DNA from: Gemmatimonadota bacterium
GTDB taxonomy: Bacteria > Gemmatimonadota > Gemmatimonadetes > Gemmatimonadales > GWC2-71-9
Length of the DNA: 27,522 nt
Reading direction: 5' to 3'
Assembly (NCBI GenBank): GCA_017889745.1
Contig: JAGGAG010000011.1
Location: 1-27,522, forward strand
Position 1 is the stretch's first letter, and the number at the start of each line of letters is the position of its first letter. The translations under genes were made by a program, and so were the position numbers. The notes beneath the pieces are model-generated. The model was not told the DNA's origin. It did no database searches and saw only the letters and a list, made by a program, of their open reading frames with translations. Positions 8,206-16,438 of this stretch are shown here, piece after piece.

Positions 8206-8831
8206 GTCCGCCGGCGCTGGACCCGACTCAGCCGCAGGTGCTCTTCGCGCTCGCGCTCGTCGAGCGCGCGGCGGATGAGCGTGATGCGCTGACCGAGATC
8301 CGGCCCGACCCGGCGCTCGAGGGTATTGACCTGACGTGACGTACGCGACACCGCCTCCCCGAGGCGCCGCAGCAGTGTCTCGCGGTTGGCCGCATCGAGC
8401 AGCAGCTCGATCAGCAGCTCGAACTCGGTGGCGGTGCTGACGGGTGCCGTGCCGGTGCTTCCGGGGGGCGTGCCCCGGGCGGCGAGGCTCCGCCGTATCG
8501 GTGGCCGCTGCAGGAGTTCCGAAATCGGGATGCCCCACACCGACGCGGGGCGTATCTCCACCCTCAGCTCCCTCGACGGCCACCCGATGATGCGCAGGCC
8601 AGTGGCGCCCTGGGCCGCGAGCGCGGCGAGCAGTGCCGGATAGGCATGGGCGGCCCGGTCGGCGATGGACACGCGCTGATCGGCGGCGGGCCGTGCGATC
8701 CGGAACAGCTCGGCCACCAGCGCCTCGCGCTTCCGGCGCAGCAGGCTGACACCCTTGCTGACCCGCTCGAGACGCCGCCGGCTGCGGAGGAGGTTCTGGC
8801 GCGTCGGCGCGCCGCCACGGGCGGTGCTCAC
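8202..8831 (-). CDS. atpD: V-type ATPase subunit D (central rotor shaft)
   Basis: Central-stalk subunit that rotates inside the A3B3 head and couples it to the membrane ring. The 209-residue product carries the conserved N-terminal PTRQNLLRSRRRLERVSKG followed by LLRRKREALVAEL, a long coiled coil, and a matching C-terminal helix (VNTLERRVGPDLGQRITLI). The start is GTG at 8831: it overlaps the atpB stop in GTGA and gives the family N-terminus, whereas the ATG much further upstream lies inside atpB. It is the last gene of the operon; its TAG stop overlaps the trmL stop from the other strand. No terminator space remains between them. Confidence 0.94.
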   Translation of the reverse strand: MSTARGGAPTRQNLLRSRRRLERVSKGVSLLRRKREALVAELFRIARPAADQRVSIADRAAHAYPALLAALAAQGATGLRIIGWPSRELRVEIRPASVWGIPISELLQRPPIRRSLAARGTPPGSTGTAPVSTATEFELLIELLLDAANRETLLRRLGEAVSRTSRQVNTLERRVGPDLGQRITLIRRALDEREREEHLRLSRVQRRRT

Positions 8832-10225
8832 GGCGTGACCCCGGCGGGGCGCGGCGCCGCCTGCCGCGCGTCCCAGGTCGCATCGCGGATGCGGAGCAGG
8901 TCGTCCCGCGGCATCGACTCGATGAGCTGCCACCCGCGCGCGACGGTCTCCTCGATGGTGCGGCGGGTGCCGCCCTGATTGACGAACTCGCGCTCGAAGC
9001 GGTCGGCGAAGGTGAGCGCGCGGCGATCCGCTTCACCCAGCCCGGACTCACCCACGATCGCCGCCATCAGGCGTGCTTCCCGCCCCTGGGTGTAACTCGC
9101 GTACAGCTGGTCGGCCCACTCGCGGTGCTCGCGAACCGTGCGTCCCTGGCCGATGCCGGCGTTCATCAGGCGCGAGAGCGACGGCAACACGTCGATCGGT
9201 GGCGTCACGCCCTTCCGGTGCAACTCACGGCTCAACACGATCTGACCCTCGGTGATGTACCCGGTGAGGTCGGGAATCGGGTGCGTGATGTCGTCGTCGG
9301 GCATGGTGAGGATCGGGATCTGGGTCACCGATCCCGGCCGGCCCTGCAGCATGCCGGCGCGCTCCAGCAGCGTCGCGAGGTCGGTGTACATGTAGCCCGG
9401 ATACCCGCGACGCCCCGGAATTTCCTCCCGCGCCGTGGCGATCTCCCGGAGCGTCTCGCAATAGTTGCTCAGGTCGGCCATCACCACGAGCACGTGAAGC
9501 CCCGCCTCGAAGGCGAGGAATTCCGCCTCGGCCAGGGCCACGCGCGGTGCCAGGATGCGCTCGACACTCGGGTCTCGCGTCTCGTTCAGGAACAGGACGC
9601 TGCGCTCCATTGCGCCGCTGCGCTCGAGGCGATCAAGGAAGGTGCGCGTCTCGCGCGCGGTGATGCCGATGGCGCAGAAGATGGCGGCGAACGGCTCTCC
9701 GTGCGGCGCGCGGGCGCCCTCCACGATCTGGGCCGCGAGCTCGAGCGCCGGGAGCCCGGGGCCGGAGAAGACCGGGAGCTTCTGGCCGCGCACCAGGGTG
9801 TTCATGCCGTCGATGGCGGAGATGCCGGTCTCGATGAAGTCCTCCGGCTTGAGCCGCCGGGCGGGATTCATGGGCGCGCCCCAGATGGGACGGAGGGCCT
9901 CGCCCACCGGGGGAGGCAGGCCGTCGCGCGGGGCACCGACGCCATTGAATGCGCGCCCGAGCAACTCCCGCCCGACCGTGACCTGCGCCACCTCACCGCT
10001 GAGCGTGATGTCGGAGGTCGCAGGCGCCAGCCCGATGGTCTCCTCCAGCACCTGCACCACCGTGACGGCATCGCCGGCGTCGATCACCTGGCCACGGCGC
10101 GGCGACTCACCCGGCGTTTGTACCGTCACCCACTCGCCCAGGGCGGTCCGGTGCGTGTTGCGGAGAAAGAGGAGGGGACCTGAAGCGCCGCTGGCGCCGT
10201 GAAAGGTACGGGGCAGGCCACTCAT
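8828..10225 (-). CDS. atpB: V-type ATPase subunit B (non-catalytic head subunit)
   Basis: Non-catalytic partner of subunit A in the hexameric A3B3 head. The 465-residue length is normal. Conserved segments include ELLGRAFNGVGAPRDGLPP, the EDFIETGISAIDGMNTLVRGQKLPVFSG region (which lacks a P-loop, as expected for B), FLNETRDPSVERILAPR, YPGYMYTDLATLLERAG and ITHPIPDLTGYITEGQI. The start codon overlaps the atpA stop in ATGA and the stop overlaps the atpD GTG. The open frame runs far upstream into atpA territory, but those codons have no similarity to subunit B. Confidence 0.97.
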   Translation of the reverse strand: MSGLPRTFHGASGASGPLLFLRNTHRTALGEWVTVQTPGESPRRGQVIDAGDAVTVVQVLEETIGLAPATSDITLSGEVAQVTVGRELLGRAFNGVGAPRDGLPPPVGEALRPIWGAPMNPARRLKPEDFIETGISAIDGMNTLVRGQKLPVFSGPGLPALELAAQIVEGARAPHGEPFAAIFCAIGITARETRTFLDRLERSGAMERSVLFLNETRDPSVERILAPRVALAEAEFLAFEAGLHVLVVMADLSNYCETLREIATAREEIPGRRGYPGYMYTDLATLLERAGMLQGRPGSVTQIPILTMPDDDITHPIPDLTGYITEGQIVLSRELHRKGVTPPIDVLPSLSRLMNAGIGQGRTVREHREWADQLYASYTQGREARLMAAIVGESGLGEADRRALTFADRFEREFVNQGGTRRTIEETVARGWQLIESMPRDDLLRIRDATWDARQAAPRPAGVTP

Positions 10226-11967
10226 GACAGCGCCTCCGCGCCGAGGCCCTCGATCAGGGTGCGCGCCGCGGCGGCGCGCTCGCCCTGCTCGGAGGCCGGG
10301 GCACCCCGCAACGCCGCAAGTGAACGGCGGATGGGGCCGAGATTGAGCCGCTCGAAGGGCAGGCCGCGCTGGAGTGCGCCGAGCGCCCGCCGGTGCAGCG
10401 TGACCGCGAGCGCCACCAGTTCGTGGGTCTTGCCGAGCGGGGACGACGCGTCGTTGGGGTCGTAGGCGCTCTGGCCCAGGATCAGCTCGCGGAAGATGCG
10501 CGCGCTCTCGAGCACGAGCCGGTCGGTATCCTGCAGTGCCTCCGGGCCCACGAGGCCCGCGATGTCGCGCAACTCCTGGCCGCGCTGCAGCAGCTCGAGG
10601 ACGGTGCGCCGGAGGTCGGGCCAGTCGGGCGACGTGGCCTGCACGAACCAGGGCGCCACCTGGTCGGCATAGAGCGAGTAGCTCGTTTCCCAGTCGACCG
10701 CGGGAAACTGCCGCTGGTTGGCGAGCGAGGCATCCAGCGCCCAGAGGGCACCGGCCACGCGGAGCGTGGCCTGGGTGACCGGCTCCGAGAGATCGCCACC
10801 GGGCGGGGAGATGGCGGCGATGACGGTGAGCGACCCCTCGCGCGCCGGCCCGCCGATCGCGGTAACCCGGCCGGCGCGTTCGTAGAACTGCCCCAGCCGG
10901 TTCGACAGGTAGGTCGGGTAGCCTTCCTCGCCCGGCATTTCGGCGAGGCGTGCCGCGATCTCGCGCAGTGCCTCTGCCCACCGCGACAGGCTGTCGGCCA
11001 GCAGCGCGACCCGGTATCCCATGTCGCGATAGTACTCCGCGATCGTGATCCCCACGTACACCGACGCCTCCCGCGCCGCGACCGGCATGTTGGAGGTGTT
11101 CACCACCATCACGGTGCGGTCCATGATCGAGTGACCGGTGCGCGCGTCGGTCAGGCGGGGGAACTCGCGCAGCACTTCCGACATCTCGTTGCCGCGTTCA
11201 CCGCACCCGACGTAGACGACGATGTCGGCCTCGGCGTACTTGGCGAGGGACTGCTCGATGATCGTTTTGCCGGTGCCGAAACCGCCGGGCACCGCTACCG
11301 TGCCCCCCTCGGCCGCCGGAAAGAGCAGGTCGAAGACGCGCTGTCCGGTGACCAGCGGCCGGTCGTCCGGGAGCCGGGCGCCGACGGGCCGCGGGCGGCG
11401 CACCGGCCAATCGTGCGCCAGGTGCAGCGGCGTGCCGTCCACCAGCCTTCCGATGGCGTCCGTCACCGTGAACTGGCCGGCATCGAGTTGCGCGATGCGG
11501 CCGCTCATGCCGGGAGGAACGAGGATGCGGTGCTCCAGCGCTCCGCGTTCCATCACGGTGCCGAGCACGTCGCCTTCCTGCACCTCGTCCCCCGACTGGC
11601 GTCGTGGCCGGAATTCCCAGCGCGCGGCGGGATCGAGCGTCGGCGCGCGCGCGCCCGGCTGCACGAAGTCACCGGTCAGCTCGGCGAGCCGCTCGAGCGG
11701 CCGACCGACGCCGTCGAGGATGGAGCCCAGCAGGCCGGGGCCCAGCGGGAGGGTGAGCGCCCGCCCGCTGCGTTCCACCGGCTCACCGACCTCGAGCCCG
11801 GTGGTTTCCTCGTACACCTGCAGCGTGGCGACGTCGTCCCGCACACGGATCACCTCGCCGAGCAGGCCGCGATGCCCGACGCGCACCACTTCGTACAGCG
11901 ATGCCTCGCGCAGCGGCTGTGCCTCGGCGAGTGCGCCGGTGACGCGGGTGAGCACCGGTGCGGTCAT
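10222..11967 (-). CDS. atpA: V-type ATPase subunit A (catalytic)
   Basis: Catalytic nucleotide-binding subunit of the rotary ATPase head. The 581-residue product has the N-terminal barrel (RVTGALAEAQ...YEVVRVG), the extra bulge region specific to V/A-type A subunits (about residues 110-190, with VPPGMSGRI), and Walker A GGFGTGKT (residues 228-235, Lys234). It continues with CGERGNEMSEVL, SNMPVAAREASVYVGITIAEYYRD and SLSRWAEALREI. The Walker A differs slightly from the GPFGSGKT seen in many homologues (Gly for Pro, Thr for Ser). Start and stop codons overlap the neighbouring atpF and atpB by 4 bases each. Confidence 0.98.
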   Translation of the reverse strand: MTAPVLTRVTGALAEAQPLREASLYEVVRVGHRGLLGEVIRVRDDVATLQVYEETTGLEVGEPVERSGRALTLPLGPGLLGSILDGVGRPLERLAELTGDFVQPGARAPTLDPAARWEFRPRRQSGDEVQEGDVLGTVMERGALEHRILVPPGMSGRIAQLDAGQFTVTDAIGRLVDGTPLHLAHDWPVRRPRPVGARLPDDRPLVTGQRVFDLLFPAAEGGTVAVPGGFGTGKTIIEQSLAKYAEADIVVYVGCGERGNEMSEVLREFPRLTDARTGHSIMDRTVMVVNTSNMPVAAREASVYVGITIAEYYRDMGYRVALLADSLSRWAEALREIAARLAEMPGEEGYPTYLSNRLGQFYERAGRVTAIGGPAREGSLTVIAAISPPGGDLSEPVTQATLRVAGALWALDASLANQRQFPAVDWETSYSLYADQVAPWFVQATSPDWPDLRRTVLELLQRGQELRDIAGLVGPEALQDTDRLVLESARIFRELILGQSAYDPNDASSPLGKTHELVALAVTLHRRALGALQRGLPFERLNLGPIRRSLAALRGAPASEQGERAAAARTLIEGLGAEALS

Positions 11968-12293
11968 GCGAGCTTCACCCGGTATCCGATCGCCTGGCGG
12001 AGCAGATCGGCGATGAATGCTTCGGGCCCCTCGGCGGCGCGCTCCCAGGACGGGCCGGGGAAGGGCACGACCATGGGCAGCGGGCGCCGGGAGAGCTCGT
12101 GACGAACTTCCTCGGAGATGGCATCGAAGATGTCGGCCTCCACCAGGATCACGCCGAGGCCGGGTTCATCGAGCAGCGTGGCCACCTGCCGCGCACCGTC
12201 GGCGGGGCTCGCGGCCTCCAGCGACGGCAGCCCGGCGAGCCGGAACCCCGCGGCGACGGCGGGTTGCGCGAGCACGCGCACGGAATAGCTCAT
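11964..12293 (-). CDS. atpF: V-type ATPase subunit F
   Basis: Small central-stalk subunit that binds subunit D and modulates ATPase activity in homologues. The 109-residue product has the family's Rossmann-like pattern: a first strand with a following loop (FRLAGLPS), then GLGVILVEADIFDAISEEV and the strand PLPMVVPFPGP, ending in a helix. Position between subunits C and A and overlaps at both ends (4 bases each) strongly support the assignment; sequence identity alone would be weaker evidence for such a short protein. Confidence 0.88.
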   Translation of the reverse strand: MSYSVRVLAQPAVAAGFRLAGLPSLEAASPADGARQVATLLDEPGLGVILVEADIFDAISEEVRHELSRRPLPMVVPFPGPSWERAAEGPEAFIADLLRQAIGYRVKLA

Positions 12294-13315
12294 GCGGTCT
12301 CCTCCAGCGCAGCGGCGCGGCGGGCGGGCGGGATGCCGAGCTCAATGCCCCAGAGACACCGCCGAAGCGCCACGACTTGGGCGCGCAGCCGCAGCACGTA
12401 GGCAAGCACGGGCGCGGCCCCCAGCGGGTCGAGGCGGGCCTCCAGCCTGAGGGCGCTCATCCGGGCGCGAAGCAGCGCCTCGTCGAGGCGGGCGATATCA
12501 CCGGCGTGCTGAAGCAGCAGTCCCCCGACTCCGTGGGCCGCGAGCGGTCCCGCGAGCTGTTGCGACGCGGCCAGGGCGGAGCCCGCCTTCGCCGCGTCAC
12601 GGAACGCCGCGCGCGACAGGTGACGACCGCCAGAGAGGAAGAAATCGTCAGCCGGGAGCTCGGTGTCCGACGCCGCGAGCAGCAGGGCGGTCCGGGCATT
12701 GTCGAGATCGATCGACTGCTCGACATAGCGGCGGAGCGTGCGGCCGCCATGGCTTGCCGCCGCTCGCGCCCGCCCCGTGAACCACCGATCCACCTCGAGT
12801 TCGAGGCGCAGTACGTCCGGCTCGGTGGCAGTGGCGCTGGCTGCCGACAGCAAGGCGGAGCCCAGGGGGTGATCCCAGGCCACCAGCAGCGCGGCCACGT
12901 CCGTGACCCGGGGCTGCCTCGCCAACTCCGCCAGCACCCGCTCCGGGAGACTGGGCGTCGGTATCAGGCCGACGAGACGCGCCTCGGCCGACGCGCCCGC
13001 GGCGGCACCGCGAATCATCGCTCGCAGCGAACGGCGATCCTCATCGGCGAAGATCAGGCCCGGCGCGGCGCTCCGGTCGCCGAACCAGCGAGCGAGCCGC
13101 TGGAGCTCGTTTGCGGCGGCACGCCGGATGCCCAACTCGATCGCCAGGGGCGTGAGACGCCCTTCCTCCGGGATGACGATGCCAGCTGCCTCGAGCAGGG
13201 CAACCATGGCGGCGAGATCGGGCGCGGTGGACAGGGCAGACATGGCCTCGTCCGACAGGAGGTGCGTGCCCAGGCCGCGGGCACGGGCGTTCGGCGCTTC
13301 CCACCGGGCCGTCAT
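12290..13315 (-). CDS. atpC: V-type ATPase subunit C (AC39/d-type)
   Basis: Funnel-shaped subunit that sits on the membrane c-ring and receives the central shaft. The 341-residue product is helical and alanine-rich, with three repeat-like helical lobes typical of the AC39 family and the recognisable DLDNARTALLLAASDTELP segment (family pattern IDLxNIRTxLR). The start overlaps the atpE stop and the stop overlaps the atpF start, 4 bases each. The N-terminus (MTARWEAPNARARGLGTHLL) fits the family start, in which a short Y/R-rich segment leads into helix 1. Overall identity to known members is probably low; operon position adds confidence. Confidence 0.9.
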   Translation of the reverse strand: MTARWEAPNARARGLGTHLLSDEAMSALSTAPDLAAMVALLEAAGIVIPEEGRLTPLAIELGIRRAAANELQRLARWFGDRSAAPGLIFADEDRRSLRAMIRGAAAGASAEARLVGLIPTPSLPERVLAELARQPRVTDVAALLVAWDHPLGSALLSAASATATEPDVLRLELEVDRWFTGRARAAASHGGRTLRRYVEQSIDLDNARTALLLAASDTELPADDFFLSGGRHLSRAAFRDAAKAGSALAASQQLAGPLAAHGVGGLLLQHAGDIARLDEALLRARMSALRLEARLDPLGAAPVLAYVLRLRAQVVALRRCLWGIELGIPPARRAAALEETA

Positions 13316-13827
13316 CGGAGCAACTCGGCGCGTCGCACGACGTCCATTGCCAGCCCGGGCCAGAGGCGCTCGAGCACGCCTTCCAGCGTGGCGTCCACGT
13401 CGACGCTGGCATCGCCGGCCTCCACGCGTGAGCCGGTGGGTTGCGGAGTGACCCGGGCCGTGGCCGCCGCCTCTCCCAGGTATGTGAGCGCCCGGGCCAC
13501 GAGAACGCCGATTGCCGCCTGGCCCTCGGCCGTGCCGGCGCGCTGCACGAGGTTGCGGCGCGCGCGGTCGTGCACCCGCGCGAGCAGCTCATGCTGCGCG
13601 AGCAGCCGCGTCCGTTCGGCGTCCCGCGTCGCGGTGACGATGCTCCGCTCGGCCTCCGCGCGCAGCGCCTGCTCGCGGGCCGCCAGCGCCTGTTCCCGCC
13701 GCGTGGCCAGTTCGGCGGCGTTAGCGGCCGTCAGGCGCTCCGCTTCGGCGCGCGCGTCCGCCAGGCGGGCGTCAGCCCGCCCCGCAGCTTCACGTTCCAG
13801 CGTGTGCAGGAGGTCGGCGAGCGCCAT
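13312..13827 (-). CDS. atpE: V-type ATPase subunit E (peripheral stalk)
   Basis: Peripheral-stalk (stator) subunit that pairs with subunit G and holds the head against rotor torque. The 171-residue product has a long N-terminal charged coiled coil rich in Ala/Arg/Glu (about residues 1-90: ADARLADARAEAERLTAANA and onward) and a globular C-terminal part ending RLWPGLAMDVVRRAELLR. That architecture and its position directly after the c-ring gene match subunit E; low-complexity coiled coils alone would not be specific. It starts 6 bases after the atpK stop and overlaps atpC by 4 bases. Confidence 0.87.
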   Translation of the reverse strand: MALADLLHTLEREAAGRADARLADARAEAERLTAANAAELATRREQALAAREQALRAEAERSIVTATRDAERTRLLAQHELLARVHDRARRNLVQRAGTAEGQAAIGVLVARALTYLGEAAATARVTPQPTGSRVEAGDASVDVDATLEGVLERLWPGLAMDVVRRAELLR

Positions 13828-13833
13828 GACGCC

Positions 13834-14070
13834 TCAGCCGATGGCGGCAGCGCCGCCGCCCCGCAGCATGATGATGACGGCGACGACGAACCCCAGGATC
13901 ACCATCGTCTCGGGAATCGCGATCATGATGATGACGGTCGTGCTCAATTCCGGCTTTTCCGCGAGACTCGCCGCGGCGGCGGGGCCGATGCGCGATTGCG
14001 CCCACGCAGTGGCAATGGCGGGAATCCCGATTGCCAGGGCGGCACTCAGCGCGATCCAGACAAGCTCCAT
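13834..14070 (-). CDS. atpK: V-type ATPase subunit K (membrane c-ring proteolipid)
   Basis: Ring subunit that carries the coupling ion across the membrane. The 78-residue product is one helical hairpin, unlike the doubled four-helix K of Enterococcus. TM1 spans about residues 3-24, a polar loop with AEKPE covers about 36-41, and TM2 about 43-69 contains the ion-binding IPET (Glu54, followed by Thr55). Gln25 lies in or at the end of TM1. ATG 14070 is chosen because AGGAG sits 7 bases upstream and because the longer frame would place 42 non-hydrophobic residues from the end of atpI before TM1. High translation from this site would suit the multi-copy ring. Confidence 0.93.
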   Translation of the reverse strand: MELVWIALSAALAIGIPAIATAWAQSRIGPAAAASLAEKPELSTTVIIMIAIPETMVILGFVVAVIIMLRGGGAAAIG

Positions 14071-14077
14071 GGTTTCA

Positions 14078-14082
14078 CTCCT
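14078..14082 (-). promoter_or_regulatory. Strong ribosome binding site of atpK
   Basis: On the minus strand AGGAG (plus-strand CTCCT) lies 7 bases before the atpK ATG at 14070. Most genes of this operon start by stop/start overlap instead, so this is one of its few independent initiation sites. It decides the short form of subunit K. Confidence 0.65.
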
Positions 14083-14086
14083 GTGG

Positions 14087-15976
14087 TTAGGCAGTCGTTT
14101 CCGACTTCGGTGTCCAGTGACCCAGCGGGTGATAGCGCACGCCGCCCGGGCTGTAGAAAGTTCCGAAGAACTCCACGTAGTGCAGGCGAAGGGCATGAAT
14201 CGTCGGCGTGAAGAGGCTGAGGCCGAAGTTCACGAGGTGGAACAAGAGCGCGAAGAGTGCGCCCACGACCACGCTGCCCATGGCGCCGACCATCTGGTTG
14301 GCGACGATGGCCAGCATGACCGACGAGGTGCCCAGCGCCATGATCCTGGCGTAGCTCAGGATGTGCCCGAAGTTGGAGAAGAGCTCGATCGGCGCCACGA
14401 TCCCCTCGAGGATCACGATGATCGGGAAGGTCACCAGCACCACCACGACCGCCGGGGTCAGGAAGGCACGCGGGAGCGCCTTCAGCGCGGCGAGGATGGC
14501 GATCAGTACCACGACCACCATCAGCGCCGAGAGCCCGCGCCCGATGGCGGCCCGGGGATGGGCGGTCCGGGCGCTGGAGATGGCGCCGAGCACGAGCCCG
14601 AGCAGCATGTGCACGACGCCGATCGCCAGTGCCAGCATGAGGAACGAGATGACTTCCTCTCCCCGGTCGAAGAGCAGGGGGCGGAGCCCGAACCAGCGGC
14701 GCCCCAGGTCGCCGAAGAACTCCCCGAAGCCGATGCCGAACGCGATCGAGAACAGGGCACAGGCGCCCGCGATCCTGGCGACCGCGCGCTTGGTGGTGCC
14801 GGGTTTCGACCGGTAGTGGACGGCGAGGGCGCCGGTGGCGAGCATCAGGCCGTAGCCGACGTCGCCCAGGATGAGCCCGAAGAACATCGGGAAGAACACC
14901 GCGACGAACGGCGTGGGGTCCATCGTGCCGTACCGGGGCAGGGGCACGACGCGGGTCAGCATCTCGAAGGGCCGGAAGATCTTCGGATTGGAGAGCACCA
15001 CCGGCGCGTCCTCCGCCCGCCACTGCTCCCGTCCGAGGTGCTCGACCACGACGTCGGCACCAAGGCGGGTCGCCAATACCTCGCGGAGCCGCGGCTCCGC
15101 CGCCTGGGGCGCCCATCCCTCGATCACGAAGGCATGCTCGGTGACCCCGGCCTGGGCGAGGGTGTCGTAGCGGGCGAGCTGGTCGTGAATGGTGGCCCTC
15201 GTGCCGGCCAGTGCCGCACCCTGCGCGCGAGACAGCTGCTCCAGGCCGGCGCGCGCGCCGGCAAGATCACCTGGCAGCTGCTCGCTCCGCCCGAGCATGC
15301 GCGGAATGGCATCGGCCAGCGTGCTGCCGTACCCGTGCGGGACCGGGATCTCCTGCACCCGCGTCTCCGCGAGCAGGCGGTCGATCCGTTCGCTCGCCGA
15401 GCGCGGCACCAGCAGCAGCGCCGCCACCTCTCCGCTCGCCAGCGCCTGCGTGTAGAGCTCGAAGGTGTCGCCCAGGATCTGCCCCAGCGCGCTACGCAGT
15501 GAGGGCAGCGCACCGGCCTGTTCCCGGCGCAGCACGACGTGGTAGGCGATCAGATCGGGCATGGTGCCGCGGGCCGCCTCGAGCGCCCGGAACGCCGCGA
15601 AGAACGGGCGATATCGTTCGATGAGCGCCCGCTCTTCCTCGAGCCTGGCGAGGCGTTCCGTCAGTCCCTGCGCCTCCCGCCGCACGCGAAGCGCAAGGCG
15701 GGCATGGCGGGCAAGACTCGGGACCGAACCATCGATGCCCGCGCCCTTCTGGGCGCTGCAGCCGATGCTCTCGAGCGCCACGTCCACATCCTGCAGCACG
15801 CGACCGAGCTGACGCTGGCGCCGGGCCTGGCGGGGCGAGAGGGGTGCGGTGCGAACCGGGGACTGCTCGGCGGGAGGCGCAAAATGGAGAAGTCCCGTGT
15901 CCTGCAGCGCCTCGATGGTGGCGGGCAGGCGCGCTCGCGGGCCGAGAATGCGCAGCTTGGCCATCGGGAGGATCAT
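14087..15976 (-). CDS. atpI: V-type ATPase subunit I (membrane stator, a-type)
   Basis: Membrane stator subunit that supplies the ion half-channels and anchors the peripheral stalks. The 629-residue product has a soluble N-terminal half (MAKLRILGPR..., coiled-coil arms, VEGWAPQ-like EGWAPQAAEPRL) and a C-terminal half with about seven or eight membrane segments. These begin at PTPFVAVFFPMFFGLILGDVGYG and include FSNFGHILSYARIMALGTSS, whose arginine is the conserved functional residue. The ATG at 15976 overlaps the upstream gene's stop in ATGA; a second ATG at 15964 (MAKLRI) is an alternative start. Confidence 0.96.
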   Translation of the reverse strand: MILPMAKLRILGPRARLPATIEALQDTGLLHFAPPAEQSPVRTAPLSPRQARRQRQLGRVLQDVDVALESIGCSAQKGAGIDGSVPSLARHARLALRVRREAQGLTERLARLEEERALIERYRPFFAAFRALEAARGTMPDLIAYHVVLRREQAGALPSLRSALGQILGDTFELYTQALASGEVAALLLVPRSASERIDRLLAETRVQEIPVPHGYGSTLADAIPRMLGRSEQLPGDLAGARAGLEQLSRAQGAALAGTRATIHDQLARYDTLAQAGVTEHAFVIEGWAPQAAEPRLREVLATRLGADVVVEHLGREQWRAEDAPVVLSNPKIFRPFEMLTRVVPLPRYGTMDPTPFVAVFFPMFFGLILGDVGYGLMLATGALAVHYRSKPGTTKRAVARIAGACALFSIAFGIGFGEFFGDLGRRWFGLRPLLFDRGEEVISFLMLALAIGVVHMLLGLVLGAISSARTAHPRAAIGRGLSALMVVVVLIAILAALKALPRAFLTPAVVVVLVTFPIIVILEGIVAPIELFSNFGHILSYARIMALGTSSVMLAIVANQMVGAMGSVVVGALFALLFHLVNFGLSLFTPTIHALRLHYVEFFGTFYSPGGVRYHPLGHWTPKSETTA

Positions 15977-16347
15977 GAGGCCCGTTCCTCCGATGCGGTC
16001 GCGAGGGCCTGCGCCGCGGCGTACTCCGCAAGTGCATGAACCGAAGCGTCATCGAGCGACCGGAACCGGCGCGCCACCTCTCCTGCAGCCTGCCTGATGG
16101 ACTCGATGCGGGCCAGGCGCGCCGCCTCCAGCCTGGCCTCGAGTGCCTTCAGGTCGAGGTCGAGCTGCGCTGCGGACGCCGCCTCGGAGGCGGCCCTCTG
16201 CGCCAGCGCACCCGCCCGGATACGCTGCGTTTCGAGGTCGAGCGCCGTCGACCGCTCGGCCAGCCGCGCCTCGAGGCGCAGGAGCTCGGCCAACTCACCC
16301 TGCTGGGCGACGCCTTCGGCTGGTGGGGCGTGCTTCGGTGCGGCCAT
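15973..16347 (-). CDS. atpG: V-type ATPase subunit G-like peripheral stalk protein
   Basis: Short, highly charged, almost entirely helical protein of 124 residues (LAELLRLEARLAERSTALDL and onward), as expected for the stalk partner of subunit E. Its place as first gene before subunit I reproduces the Thermus order G-I-K(L)-E-C-F-A-B-D, and its stop overlaps the atpI start by 4 bases. Sequence similarity cannot be judged from a coiled coil, so the name rests mainly on position. ATG 16347 is chosen; an in-frame GTG at 16371 would add eight residues, and neither has a strong Shine-Dalgarno site. The gene is divergent from mdh. Confidence 0.72.
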   Translation of the reverse strand: MAAPKHAPPAEGVAQQGELAELLRLEARLAERSTALDLETQRIRAGALAQRAASEAASAAQLDLDLKALEARLEAARLARIESIRQAAGEVARRFRSLDDASVHALAEYAAAQALATASEERAS

Positions 16348-16409
16348 GGCTGCAGTATCCGCCCGAGGCACGCAAGCGCGTGTGAATGGTTCTTGAGCGT
16401 TTCTTCAGT

Positions 16410-16438
16410 TTGAATCCCGGATGCTAACTCGCTACGTT
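16410..16438 (+). promoter_or_regulatory. Candidate mdh-sdh promoter
   Basis: TTGAAT (16410-16415), 17 bases, TACGTT (16433-16438), with an expected start near 16445 and a leader of about 40 bases before the mdh ATG. Matches are 4 of 6 and 3 of 6. The spacer contains the left arm of the inverted repeat at 16419-16455. I see no equally good promoter for the divergent ATPase operon. Confidence 0.38.

Noticed and set aside
6457..9051. 864-codon minus-strand open frame over moaE, moaA, trmL and atpD
   Set aside because: No family resemblance and composition of a shadow frame; it crosses several well-supported genes.
12017..15502. Very long open frame (over 1100 codons) on the plus strand across atpF-atpI
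   Set aside because: It is opposite to the V-type ATPase genes and has Arg/Gly/His-rich, low-complexity translation typical of antisense frames in GC-rich DNA; the minus strand holds recognisable subunits throughout.
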